From positions 1-5,178 of the forward strand of contig JACPXS010000081.1 in NCBI GenBank assembly GCA_016196415.1: DNA of 5,178 bases, in the 5' to 3' direction. The notes beneath the pieces were generated by a model. The model made no database searches, was not told where the DNA came from, and saw only the letters and a program-made list of their open reading frames with translations. This stretch comes from Candidatus Omnitrophota bacterium (GTDB lineage Bacteria; Omnitrophota; Koll11; Aquiviventales; Aquiviventaceae). Both the position numbers and the translations under genes were made by a program. Positions 1 through 5,178 of this stretch are shown piece after piece; position 1 is the first letter of the stretch; every line of letters starts with the position of its first letter.

Positions 1-30
1 AAGGTGACCGCATTAACGTCGCGGGCCTGA
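1..30 (+). CDS. possible C-terminal tail of an upstream gene (partial)
   Basis: In frame 1 the window opens with nine codons (KVTALTSRA) and a TGA at 28-30. Frame 3 is also open from base 3, beginning GDRINVAGLK, and reads through the whole palindrome to a TGA at 174-176, so the true upstream frame cannot be decided. I favour frame 1: its stop lies just before the repeat element starts, and the repeat-coded tail of frame 3 is low complexity. Too little is left to name a product. If frame 1 is right, the original junction with apgM may have been very short before the repeat arose. Confidence 0.3.
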   Translation, partial: KVTALTSRA

Positions 31-35
31 AGAGA

Positions 36-179
36 CCAATGACCAAATCCCAACTCCCAAATTCCAAACAAGAGCCAAGCACTAAATTTCAAGCACCAAA
101 CCAGCTTGCTGTTTGGTGTTTGGTGCTTGGTCATTGGAGTTTATTTAGTGTTTGGAATTTTGAGCTTGGTAATTGAACA
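36..179. repeat. Large imperfect palindrome made of 7-bp units (CCAA / TTGG heptads)
   Basis: The left arm carries CCAA-like cores at 36, 43, 50, 57 and 64, then, after a 4-bp jump, at 75, 82, 89 and 96. The right arm carries TTGG-like cores at 113, 120, 127 and 134, then after a matching 4-bp jump at 145, 152, 159, 166 and 173. Core positions pair so that coordinates sum to 212, so the two arms are mirror partners along their full length, including the phase jump. The centre is tight: 96-101 pairs with 111-116, and AGC at 103-105 pairs with GCT at 108-110 around a 2-base loop. Cores pair well while the 3-base spacers often do not. The left arm is A/C-rich and the right arm T/G-rich. There is no transposase and no clear transposon terminus. 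Confidence 0.88.
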
Positions 180-180
180 G

Positions 181-1401
181 ATGAAATACGTCATCGTCCT
201 CCCGGACGGGGTGGCCGACGTGCCGATCAAGGAGCTGGGCGGCAAGACGCCGCTTGAGGTGGCCAAGCATCCCAACATGGACTGGATCGCTCGCGAAGGG
301 ATCACCGGATGGGCCCACACGATTCCGTCAGGTTTTGCACCCGGGTCAGATGTCGGATGCATGAGCGTCTTCGGCTACGATCCGCGCACGTATTACACCG
401 GCAGAGCGCCGCTTGAGGCCGCAGCGCAGGGCATCCCACTCGCTGAAACCGACGTCGCGTTTCGCTGCAATACGGTGACGGTGGCCGATGGGGTCATGGC
501 CGACTATTCGGCCGGCCATATCGACAGCGCGGAGTCGGCCGCGCTCATCAAGACCGCGAATGAACGCCTCGGCAAGGACGGGATTCGGTTCTACGCCGGC
601 GTCAGCTATCGGCACCTGGCGATTGTGGCATGTGGCGTGTGGCATGTGGCCTGTGAAGGATTGGCGAAGACGCGTTGCGTTCCCCCGCATGACATTTCCG
701 GCAAGCCCATTGGGCCGCATTGGCCCAGCGGAACCGGGGCTGAGCGGTTGCGGCAGATCATGGAGGCCTCGGTTGACGTGCTGAAGGGCCATCCCGTGAA
801 TCAGCGACGCATCCAACAAGGGAAGGCGCCGGCCACCATGCTCTGGTTCTGGGGCCAGGGGACGGCGGCGAAATTCCCCCCGTTTCAACACGCGTATGGG
901 CTAAAGGGCGCGTGCATCAGCGCGGTGGACATTGTGCGGGGCTTGGGGCGGCTCGTTGGATTTGATATCATTGCCGTCCCGGGCATCACCGGGTACTTTG
1001 ACACGAATTATCAGGGCAAGGCCGAATACGCGCTCAAGGCGCTGGATGATCACGACTTCGTCTTAGTCCACATCGAGCCGACCGATGAGGCCGGGCACAT
1101 GGGCGATGTCGGCAAGAAGATCCAGGCGATCGAGGATACGGATCGACGGCTCCTCGGCACGCTGCTCGAGGGCCTCAAGCGACGGGGGGAGCCCTTTGCG
1201 ATCATGGTCGTGTGCGACCATCCGACCAGCACCGCGATTAAGACCCATCTCGCCGAGCCGGTGCCGTTTGCGATCTACGCGACGGATGGCCCCAGGGATG
1301 GGGTGAACGCGTATAGCGAAACCGCGGTGAAGGGCTCCACGAAGCGGTTTGAAGAGGGATTTCAGTTGATGGAGTTTTTCCTGAACTGCAGGAAAGCGTA
1401 A
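181..1401 (+). CDS. apgM: Cofactor-independent phosphoglycerate mutase, archaeal/ApgM type (possible homoserine kinase role)
   Basis: This 406-residue protein of the alkaline-phosphatase superfamily should interconvert 3- and 2-phosphoglycerate in the cytosol. A related bacterial subgroup has been proposed to be a non-homologous homoserine kinase because it sits among threonine genes, so the substrate is open. Visible metal-site residues are D9 in LPDG, the nucleophile S56 in PGSD, D302 and H306 in PTDEAGH, D346-H347 in CDH and H356. Family blocks GRAPLEA, YRHL, PPHDISGKPIG, HPVN and WGQG are present. The start at 181 gives the normal MKYVIVLPDG N-terminus; an in-frame TTG at 106 would add 25 residues translated from the palindrome and is unlikely. 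No good Shine-Dalgarno precedes 181. Residues about 148-160 are coded by a 7-bp tandem repeat and look like an insertion between YRHL and PPHD. The family call is firm; the exact reaction is less so. Confidence 0.9.
   Translation: MKYVIVLPDGVADVPIKELGGKTPLEVAKHPNMDWIAREGITGWAHTIPSGFAPGSDVGCMSVFGYDPRTYYTGRAPLEAAAQGIPLAETDVAFRCNTVTVADGVMADYSAGHIDSAESAALIKTANERLGKDGIRFYAGVSYRHLAIVACGVWHVACEGLAKTRCVPPHDISGKPIGPHWPSGTGAERLRQIMEASVDVLKGHPVNQRRIQQGKAPATMLWFWGQGTAAKFPPFQHAYGLKGACISAVDIVRGLGRLVGFDIIAVPGITGYFDTNYQGKAEYALKALDDHDFVLVHIEPTDEAGHMGDVGKKIQAIEDTDRRLLGTLLEGLKRRGEPFAIMVVCDHPTSTAIKTHLAEPVPFAIYATDGPRDGVNAYSETAVKGSTKRFEEGFQLMEFFLNCRKA
624..657 (+). repeat. In-frame 7-bp tandem repeat inside apgM
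   Basis: TGTGGC recurs at 624, 631, 638 and 645, with a degenerate fifth unit (TGTGAA) at 652. The period is exactly 7 bp and only the seventh base varies (A, G, A, C). Three units make 21 bp, or seven codons, so gain or loss of three units keeps the frame. The repeat codes approximately VACGVWHVACE, falling between the conserved YRHL and PPHD blocks of the enzyme, where relatives I recall have a shorter loop. It shares its 7-bp period, though not its sequence, with the palindrome upstream of the gene. Confidence 0.85.
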
Positions 1402-1405
1402 GTGG

Positions 1406-1473
1406 GTGTTGATGCGTTCGCGCGTTTGCCCGTTAGGCGAACGCGCGAACGCGATCACGCGCAAACGCGCAAC
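1406..1473. repeat. Palindromic element of 8-bp units between apgM and pepA
   Basis: GTT recurs every 8 bp at 1408, 1416, 1424 and 1432 in the left arm. AAC recurs at 1440, 1448 and 1464 in the right arm, with CAC at 1456 and a slightly off-phase AAC at 1471. Bases 1414-1430 pair with 1436-1452 as a 17-bp stem containing one G-T wobble and a 5-base loop (CGTTA). The right arm extends about 20 bp beyond the stem. The sequence is dominated by CGCG and GCGC steps. It has the same plan as the 36-179 element, with an 8-bp rather than 7-bp unit. Confidence 0.85.
1414..1452 (+). terminator. Strong GC-rich hairpin after apgM, no T-tract
   Basis: The 17-bp stem (1414-1430 with 1436-1452) starts 12 bases after the apgM stop codon. 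In RNA it would be very stable and could slow polymerase or block 3' exonucleases. The following bases (GATCACGCG) contain no run of T, so it does not meet the usual definition of an intrinsic terminator. It may simply be a by-product of the repeat element. A processing or partial-attenuation role is inference. Confidence 0.3.
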
Positions 1474-1479
1474 CTGAAC

Positions 1480-1485
1480 AGGAGG
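1480..1485 (+). promoter_or_regulatory. Ribosome binding site of pepA
   Basis: AGGAGG is a perfect Shine-Dalgarno core. It lies 4 bases before the ATG at 1490 and 10 bases before a second in-frame ATG at 1496, so it does not decide cleanly between the two starts (MRMT or MT). It sits just outside the octamer repeat, suggesting the repeat stops at the functional leader. Confidence 0.75.
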
Positions 1486-1489
1486 CTTC

Positions 1490-2977
1490 ATGCGCATGAC
1501 GGTTCGTTCGGGACCACTGGGGCAGGTGCGGGACGGCGTGCAAGTCTATGGGGCGCTGGAAGGGGAGCGGAAGCCTGAGCGGCTGTTGCCGGCTTCGGCG
1601 ATCCGGGATCAAGCGCTCAACAGGCTGGTGGCTGGCGCGGGAGTCCGGGGATCGCTCAACGAGACAGCCTTGCTGCCTCACGGCAACCGGTGGGTGCTCT
1701 TCGTGGGGCTCGGCAACGCCAAGGATCTCTCCTTGGAGCGCGCCCGGCAGTTTGCGGGGACCGCGGCGCGGGCCGTCCGGGCGCGCGGGTACCACGCGCT
1801 GACGCTTCCGGTGCTCAGAGACCGCGCGCTCGGCTCTCCCGCGGAGGTCGCGCACGCGCTCACCGAAGGCGCGCTGCTTGGGCTCTACCGTTATGACAAG
1901 CTCAAGCAGGTCCCGAAGCACGAGCGCACCCGGCGGATTGATGCCATCACGCTCGTGGTGGAGCGCCCCGGTGACGTGGCGGAAGCGAAGCGGGCCGTCG
2001 AGAAGGCTGCAACGATTGCCGAGGCGGTGTCCTTCGCGCGCGATCTGATCAATGGCCCGTCCAATCTCGTGACTCCGACGTATCTGGCCGATGCGGCCCG
2101 CGCGATCGCCAAGCGGTTCAGGCTCGCGTGCACCGTCATGCCGTTTGCGCAACTCAAACGCCTGGGCTTTGGCGGCATTGTGGGCGTCGCGCAGGGAAGC
2201 CCCCATCCCGCGCAGTTCATCGTGCTCGACTATCACCCGCCGCGCGCGAAGGCGACCTTTGCCTTCTGCGGCAAGGGGATCACGTTTGACTCCGGCGGGA
2301 TCAGCATCAAGCCCGCGGCGAAGATGGAGCAAATGAAGTACGACATGTCCGGAGCCGCGGCGGTGCTCGGCACCATCAAGGCGGCGGCGAGTCTCACGCT
2401 GCCCTATCGCATCGTGGGGATCATCGCCGCGACGGAAAACATGCCATCGGGAACCGCGCAAAAGCCCGGCGATGTCCTCAAAACACTTTCCGGAAAGACC
2501 GTGGAAGTGATGAACACGGACGCGGAAGGCCGGCTGGTGCTCTCGGATTGCCTCCACTACGCCAAGCGGTACAAGCCGGATTGCGTCGTGGATGTGGCGA
2601 CGTTGACCGGGGCCTGCGTGGTCGCGCTGGGAGCCGAGGCCATCGGATTACTGACGAAGAACGAGCGGCTGGCGGCACGGCTCAACCAGGCCGGCAAGGC
2701 GACGTACGAACGGGTGTGGCGGCTGCCATTGTGGGACGAGTATCGCGAGATGCTCAAATCCGATGTGGCGGATTTGAAGAATGTCACCGACACTGGGCAG
2801 GCCGGCACCATTACCGCCGCCAAGTTCCTTGAGGAATTCGCCGAGGAGTTACCCTGGGCCCATCTCGACATCGCCGGCACCGCCTGGTCGGAGAAAGACA
2901 AACCCTACATCCCTCGAGGGGCGGTTGGCCTTGGGGTGCGGCTGCTCATCCGGTTGATAGAGGACTGGAAATTCTGA
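1490..2977 (+). CDS. pepA: Leucyl aminopeptidase, peptidase family M17
   Basis: This 495-residue cytosolic metallo-aminopeptidase removes N-terminal residues from peptides, with a usual preference for leucine; the family forms hexamers with two metal ions per active site. The N-terminal macro-like domain covers roughly residues 1-165 and the catalytic domain the rest. Every active-site residue is visible: K262 and D267 in GKGITFDSGG, catalytic K274, D285 in MKYDMSGAA, and D344, E346 and R348 in the signature NTDAEGRL. From recalled E. coli PepA numbering (K270, D275, K282, D293, D352, E354, R356) all are shifted by exactly 8, and the protein is about 8 residues shorter, so the fold looks intact. 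It begins 88 bases after apgM with a strong ribosome binding site. E. coli PepA also binds DNA at cer and carAB sites; nothing here tests that role. Confidence 0.97.
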   Translation: MRMTVRSGPLGQVRDGVQVYGALEGERKPERLLPASAIRDQALNRLVAGAGVRGSLNETALLPHGNRWVLFVGLGNAKDLSLERARQFAGTAARAVRARGYHALTLPVLRDRALGSPAEVAHALTEGALLGLYRYDKLKQVPKHERTRRIDAITLVVERPGDVAEAKRAVEKAATIAEAVSFARDLINGPSNLVTPTYLADAARAIAKRFRLACTVMPFAQLKRLGFGGIVGVAQGSPHPAQFIVLDYHPPRAKATFAFCGKGITFDSGGISIKPAAKMEQMKYDMSGAAAVLGTIKAAASLTLPYRIVGIIAATENMPSGTAQKPGDVLKTLSGKTVEVMNTDAEGRLVLSDCLHYAKRYKPDCVVDVATLTGACVVALGAEAIGLLTKNERLAARLNQAGKATYERVWRLPLWDEYREMLKSDVADLKNVTDTGQAGTITAAKFLEEFAEELPWAHLDIAGTAWSEKDKPYIPRGAVGLGVRLLIRLIEDWKF

Positions 2978-3060
2978 TCAGTAGTCACTTGGCAGAGGGC
3001 GAAGCAAGCCAGCGGCGCGGCCCCGTCACCACATGGTCACAGGGTTGCGTGGCCAGCAAT

Positions 3061-3068
3061 GGGGGTGA
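3061..3068 (+). promoter_or_regulatory. Ribosome binding site of folE
   Basis: GGGGGTGA resembles the extended Shine-Dalgarno GGAGGTGA, with a G that can wobble-pair to 16S rRNA. The G-run ends 3 bases before the ATG at 3069 and 6 bases before the second in-frame ATG at 3072. The wider spacing makes 3072 a slightly better start, but the two differ by only one methionine. Confidence 0.55.
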
Positions 3069-3689
3069 ATGATGGGCACGACCGATGACGAGTTACGGCG
3101 GCTCAAGGAAATCCTTGAAGTTCCCTCGAGCAAAGAATGGGAGTACACGGTGCGGTTACTGCTGCGGCTGATTGGAGAAGACCCGAATCGGGAAGGGCTG
3201 AAGCGCACGCCGCTTCGCGTGAAGAACGCCTTACAGTTTTTGACCTCGGGCTACCGGCAAGAGCCGTCCAAGATTCTCAGCCGGTCGTTTGCACAGGTGA
3301 GGCACGATGAGATGGTCATCGTGAAGGACATCGACTTCTACAGCTTATGCGAGCACCACCTGTTGCCGTTTTTTGGCAAATGCCACATCGCGTACGTGCC
3401 GGACAAGAAAATCCTCGGCCTGAGCAAGATCCCTCGGTTGGTGGACGCCTTCGCCCATCGGCTCCAGGTGCAGGAGCGGCTCACGACCCAGATCGCGGAA
3501 GCCATCAACGAGCACGTGCGCCCCTTGGGGGTGGCCTGCGTCGTCGAAGCCAGCCACCTCTGCTTGATGATGCGCGGCGTGCAGAAGCAGAACGCGCGGG
3601 CGGTGACGAGCTCGATGCTCGGCGCGTTTCGTTCCAGCGACAAGACCCGGACGGAGTTTCTCACGCTGATCCGTTCGAGCCTCTCCTGA
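3069..3689 (+). CDS. folE: GTP cyclohydrolase I (type IA, zinc-dependent)
   Basis: This 206-residue enzyme converts GTP to 7,8-dihydroneopterin triphosphate, the first step towards folate and other pterins (and queuosine in many bacteria); it acts as a homodecamer in the cytosol. The zinc ligands are all present: C94 and H97 in [12 protein letters not shown] and C165 in [10 protein letters not shown]96 and H163 correspond to catalytic His112 and His179 of the E. coli enzyme. The RTPLRV block (46-51), QVQERLT (133-139) and the C-terminal RTEFLTLI match the family, and the length is normal. Having all three zinc ligands excludes the unrelated FolE2 (type IB). It follows pepA after 91 bases and precedes thiC by 98 bases. 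Both are cofactor-synthesis genes but in different pathways, and the gaps show no recognisable folate or preQ1 riboswitch. Confidence 0.97.
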   Translation: MMGTTDDELRRLKEILEVPSSKEWEYTVRLLLRLIGEDPNREGLKRTPLRVKNALQFLTSGYRQEPSKILSRSFAQVRHDEMVIVKDIDFYSLCEHHLLPFFGKCHIAYVPDKKILGLSKIPRLVDAFAHRLQVQERLTTQIAEAINEHVRPLGVACVVEASHLCLMMRGVQKQNARAVTSSMLGAFRSSDKTRTEFLTLIRSSLS

Positions 3690-3771
3690 GTCGGAACGTT
3701 AGCCTGTGACTGAAGGCTGTAGCGAGCGATAGGCAGTTGTGATACCATAGTGTTCTTGTTGAGTTCCCGAC

Positions 3772-3776
3772 GGAGG
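3772..3776 (+). promoter_or_regulatory. Ribosome binding site candidate of thiC
   Basis: GGAGG lies 11 bases before the ATG at 3788, longer than the usual 5-9. A second GGAG at 3793-3796 lies 12 bases before the in-frame ATG at 3809. The spacing is poor for both, so the start is uncertain. Family N-termini that I recall begin near MTQ-LA-KG, which fits 3809. Confidence 0.45.
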
Positions 3777-3787
3777 AACACCAGGCC

Positions 3788-5101
3788 ATGGCGGAGAACG
3801 ATCGTGCAATGACCCAGCTTGCCTTGGCGCGTCAAGGCGTTGTGACCGATGCCATGAGGCGTGTGGCGGAGCGTGAGGGGCTCGAGCCGGAGCTGATTCG
3901 CTCCGAAGCGGCTCGGGGGCGGCTCATTCTTCCCGCCAACGTCCACCATCTGGCGACAAGCCTTGACCCGATGGGGGTGGGGCTGGTGGCGAAGGTCAAA
4001 ATCAACGCCAACATCGGCAACTCGGCCGTCACCTCCAGCGAAGACGAAGAGCTCAAGAAGCTCCACATGGCGGTGCATTACGGGGCCGATACCGTCATGG
4101 ATCTCTCAACCGGAGGCGACATCCCGGAAATCCGCAACGCGATAATCGCCGCTAGCCCTGTGCCCGTGGGCACGGTGCCGATGTACGAGGCCATGACTCG
4201 AGTCAAACGGGTGGAAGAGCTCACCCCGCAGTTGTTGCTCGACGTGATCGAGGAGCAAGCCAAACAGGGCGTGGACTACATGACGATCCACGCCGGTATC
4301 TTGATGGAATATCTGCCGCTGGTGAAGAATCGGATCACCGGAATTGTGAGTCGAGGCGGCAGCCTGATCGCCCAGTGGATGGCGGCCCACCGGGCGCAAA
4401 ATCCCTTCTATGAATCCTTCGATGCGATCAGCGACATCCTGCGCCAGCATGACGTGACGTACAGCCTCGGGGACAGCCTTCGGCCGGGATGCGTGGCCGA
4501 CGCCTCCGATGAAGCGCAGCTGGCGGAGCTGAAGACGCTGGGTGAGCTGACTGAGCGCGCCTGGAAGAGCGGCGTGCAGGTGATGATCGAAGGTCCGGGC
4601 CATGTGCCGATGGATCAGCTGGACATGAACGTGAAGCTGCAGCAGCGCTACTGCCATGAAGCCCCCTTCTACACGCTCGGGCCCCTGGTAACCGATGTCG
4701 CGCCTGGCTATGACCACATCACCTCGGCGATCGGCGCGGCGATGATCGGGTGGTACGGCGCGAGCCTGCTCTGCTACGTGACGCCGAAGGAGCACTTGGG
4801 GCTGCCGAACGAGGAGGATGTCCGCAACGGCGTGATCGCCTACAAGATCGCGGCGCATGCCGCGGATATTGCGCGGGGGCGCCGCGGGGCACGAGACCGG
4901 GACGATGCGCTCTCGCGCGCGCGCTTTACCTTTAACTGGGAAGAACAGTTCGCGCTCTCGCTCGATCCGGAGACGGCCCGCAAGATGCACGATGAGACGC
5001 TGCCGGATGGGTTCTACAAGGAGGCGAAATTCTGCTCGATGCGGGTGTCGCAGACCGCCACGAAATTGCTTGAGGACTCAGTGCCGGCGGCCCATGGCTG
5101 A
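3788..5101 (+). CDS. thiC: Phosphomethylpyrimidine synthase ThiC, with the radical-SAM cluster motif apparently lost
   Basis: ThiC rearranges 5-aminoimidazole ribotide to HMP phosphate, the pyrimidine half of thiamine, using SAM and a [4Fe-4S] cluster. This 437-residue short form lacks the extra N-terminal domain of the roughly 600-residue enzymes. Conserved blocks are NANIGNS (73-79), GTVPMYEA (128-135), TIHAG (166-170), SLGDSLRPG (226-234), EGPGHVP with metal-binding H272, [15 protein letters not shown] (302-316) and [12 protein letters not shown] with H336. The C-terminus is abnormal. Relatives read FCSM-CGPK-FCSM, giving CX2CX4C, but here a single FCSM (415-418) is followed directly by RVSQ. 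Only C416 remains, as expected of a clean 24-bp in-frame loss between repeats. Such a protein should not hold the cluster; otherwise the sequence is misassembled. The start may be M8 (3809), where the family-like [10 protein letters not shown] begins. The stop overlaps the next gene. Confidence 0.93.
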   Translation: MAENDRAMTQLALARQGVVTDAMRRVAEREGLEPELIRSEAARGRLILPANVHHLATSLDPMGVGLVAKVKINANIGNSAVTSSEDEELKKLHMAVHYGADTVMDLSTGGDIPEIRNAIIAASPVPVGTVPMYEAMTRVKRVEELTPQLLLDVIEEQAKQGVDYMTIHAGILMEYLPLVKNRITGIVSRGGSLIAQWMAAHRAQNPFYESFDAISDILRQHDVTYSLGDSLRPGCVADASDEAQLAELKTLGELTERAWKSGVQVMIEGPGHVPMDQLDMNVKLQQRYCHEAPFYTLGPLVTDVAPGYDHITSAIGAAMIGWYGASLLCYVTPKEHLGLPNEEDVRNGVIAYKIAAHAADIARGRRGARDRDDALSRARFTFNWEEQFALSLDPETARKMHDETLPDGFYKEAKFCSMRVSQTATKLLEDSVPAAHG

Positions 5102-5178
5102 TGCAGGGCGCGCCCGATCGTCATCGCACGCGAGGACGGCCGGGATGCCAAGCGCCGGAACAGACGAGGAACGTTACT
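5094..5178 (+). CDS. Start of a probable ThiF/MoeB/HesA-type adenylyltransferase (truncated by window edge)
   Basis: An open frame begins with ATG at 5094, overlapping the thiC stop by 8 bases, and remains open to the window end. A better start is the ATG at 5145: GAGG at 5132-5135 lies 9 bases upstream, and the product then reads [11 protein letters not shown]. The (L/T)-(S/T)-DE-x-RYSRQ segment is the usual N-terminus of E1-like enzymes such as ThiF and MoeB, and the last base, T, allows the next residue to be serine. These enzymes adenylate the C-terminus of ThiS or MoaD for sulfur transfer, and ThiF would fit directly after thiC. Only about 11 diagnostic residues are visible, so the call is tentative and the catalytic part lies outside the window. 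Confidence 0.45.
   Translation, partial: MADAGRARSSSHARTAGMPSAGTDEERY

Noticed and set aside
36..179. Insertion sequence, MITE or CRISPR array
   Set aside because: There is no transposase, the possible target duplication is imperfect, and 7-bp units without uniform repeats and unique spacers do not fit a CRISPR array.
106..180. In-frame TTG start adding a hydrophobic 25-residue N-terminus to ApgM (possible signal or membrane segment)
   Set aside because: The residues are simply the translated right arm of the heptad palindrome. The enzyme family is cytosolic and begins at MKYVIVLPDG.
1414..1452. Classical rho-independent terminator
   Set aside because: The stem is strong but is followed by GATCACGCG rather than a T-tract; kept only as a low-confidence hairpin.
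1433..2557. Long minus-strand open frame (374 codons) opposite pepA
   Set aside because: It lies antisense to a gene with a complete M17 active site, its product is Arg/His-rich with no family motif, and it is a typical GC-rich shadow frame that also crosses the octamer repeat.
2978..3068. Riboswitch or terminator in the pepA-folE gap
   Set aside because: Only short pairings such as ACCA/TGGT with a 2-base loop and a GTCAC direct repeat were found, with no T-tract and no conserved riboswitch core.
3701..3718. AGCCT/AGGCT hairpin after folE as terminator
   Set aside because: It has only five base pairs with an 8-base loop and no following T-run.
3737..3748. Sigma-70 promoter upstream of thiC (TACCAT as -10)
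   Set aside because: The -10 match is only 4 of 6 and no acceptable -35 is found at 16-18 bp spacing.
4106..4990. Long minus-strand open frame (294 codons) opposite thiC
   Set aside because: It is the mirror of well conserved thiC codons, rich in Arg and His, with no recognisable domain.

Overview
The window is GC-rich bacterial DNA with four complete housekeeping genes, all on the + strand: an archaeal-type cofactor-independent phosphoglycerate mutase (apgM family, 181-1401), an M17 leucyl aminopeptidase (pepA, 1490-2977), GTP cyclohydrolase I (folE, 3069-3689) and phosphomethylpyrimidine synthase (thiC, 3788-5101). A truncated fifth gene, probably an E1-like adenylyltransferase of the ThiF/MoeB type, overlaps the end of thiC and runs off the right edge. 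The first 30 bases probably hold the tail of an upstream gene. There is no tRNA, rRNA, CRISPR array, phage gene or transposase.

The gene mix suggests an uncultured, possibly anaerobic bacterium. ApgM-family proteins together with CCAA/TTGG heptamer palindromes remind me of Omnitrophota, Planctomycetota or Nitrospirota metagenome bins. This is recollection only and the lineage is not established.

Layout: 1-180 is dominated by a large imperfect palindrome built from 7-bp units (36-179), which ends right at the apgM start codon. Inside apgM a second, perfectly phased 7-bp repeat (624-657) is translated in frame. The apgM-pepA gap (1402-1489) is mostly a third element, a palindrome of 8-bp units (1406-1473) with a 17-bp stem. 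The gaps at 2978-3068 and 3690-3787 (about 90-100 bp each) show ribosome binding sites but no convincing promoter, terminator or riboswitch.

Functionally the genes do not form one pathway. ApgM belongs to lower glycolysis or, by a family proposal, threonine synthesis; PepA does peptide turnover; FolE opens pterin/folate synthesis; ThiC makes the thiamine pyrimidine, and a following ThiF-like gene would suit thiamine sulfur transfer. The two observations most worth checking are the short-period repeat elements, one of them inside a conserved enzyme, and the thiC C-terminus. That C-terminus appears to lack exactly the 8 residues carrying two of the three cysteines of the radical-SAM CX2CX4C cluster motif, as if collapsed between two FCSM-coding direct repeats.
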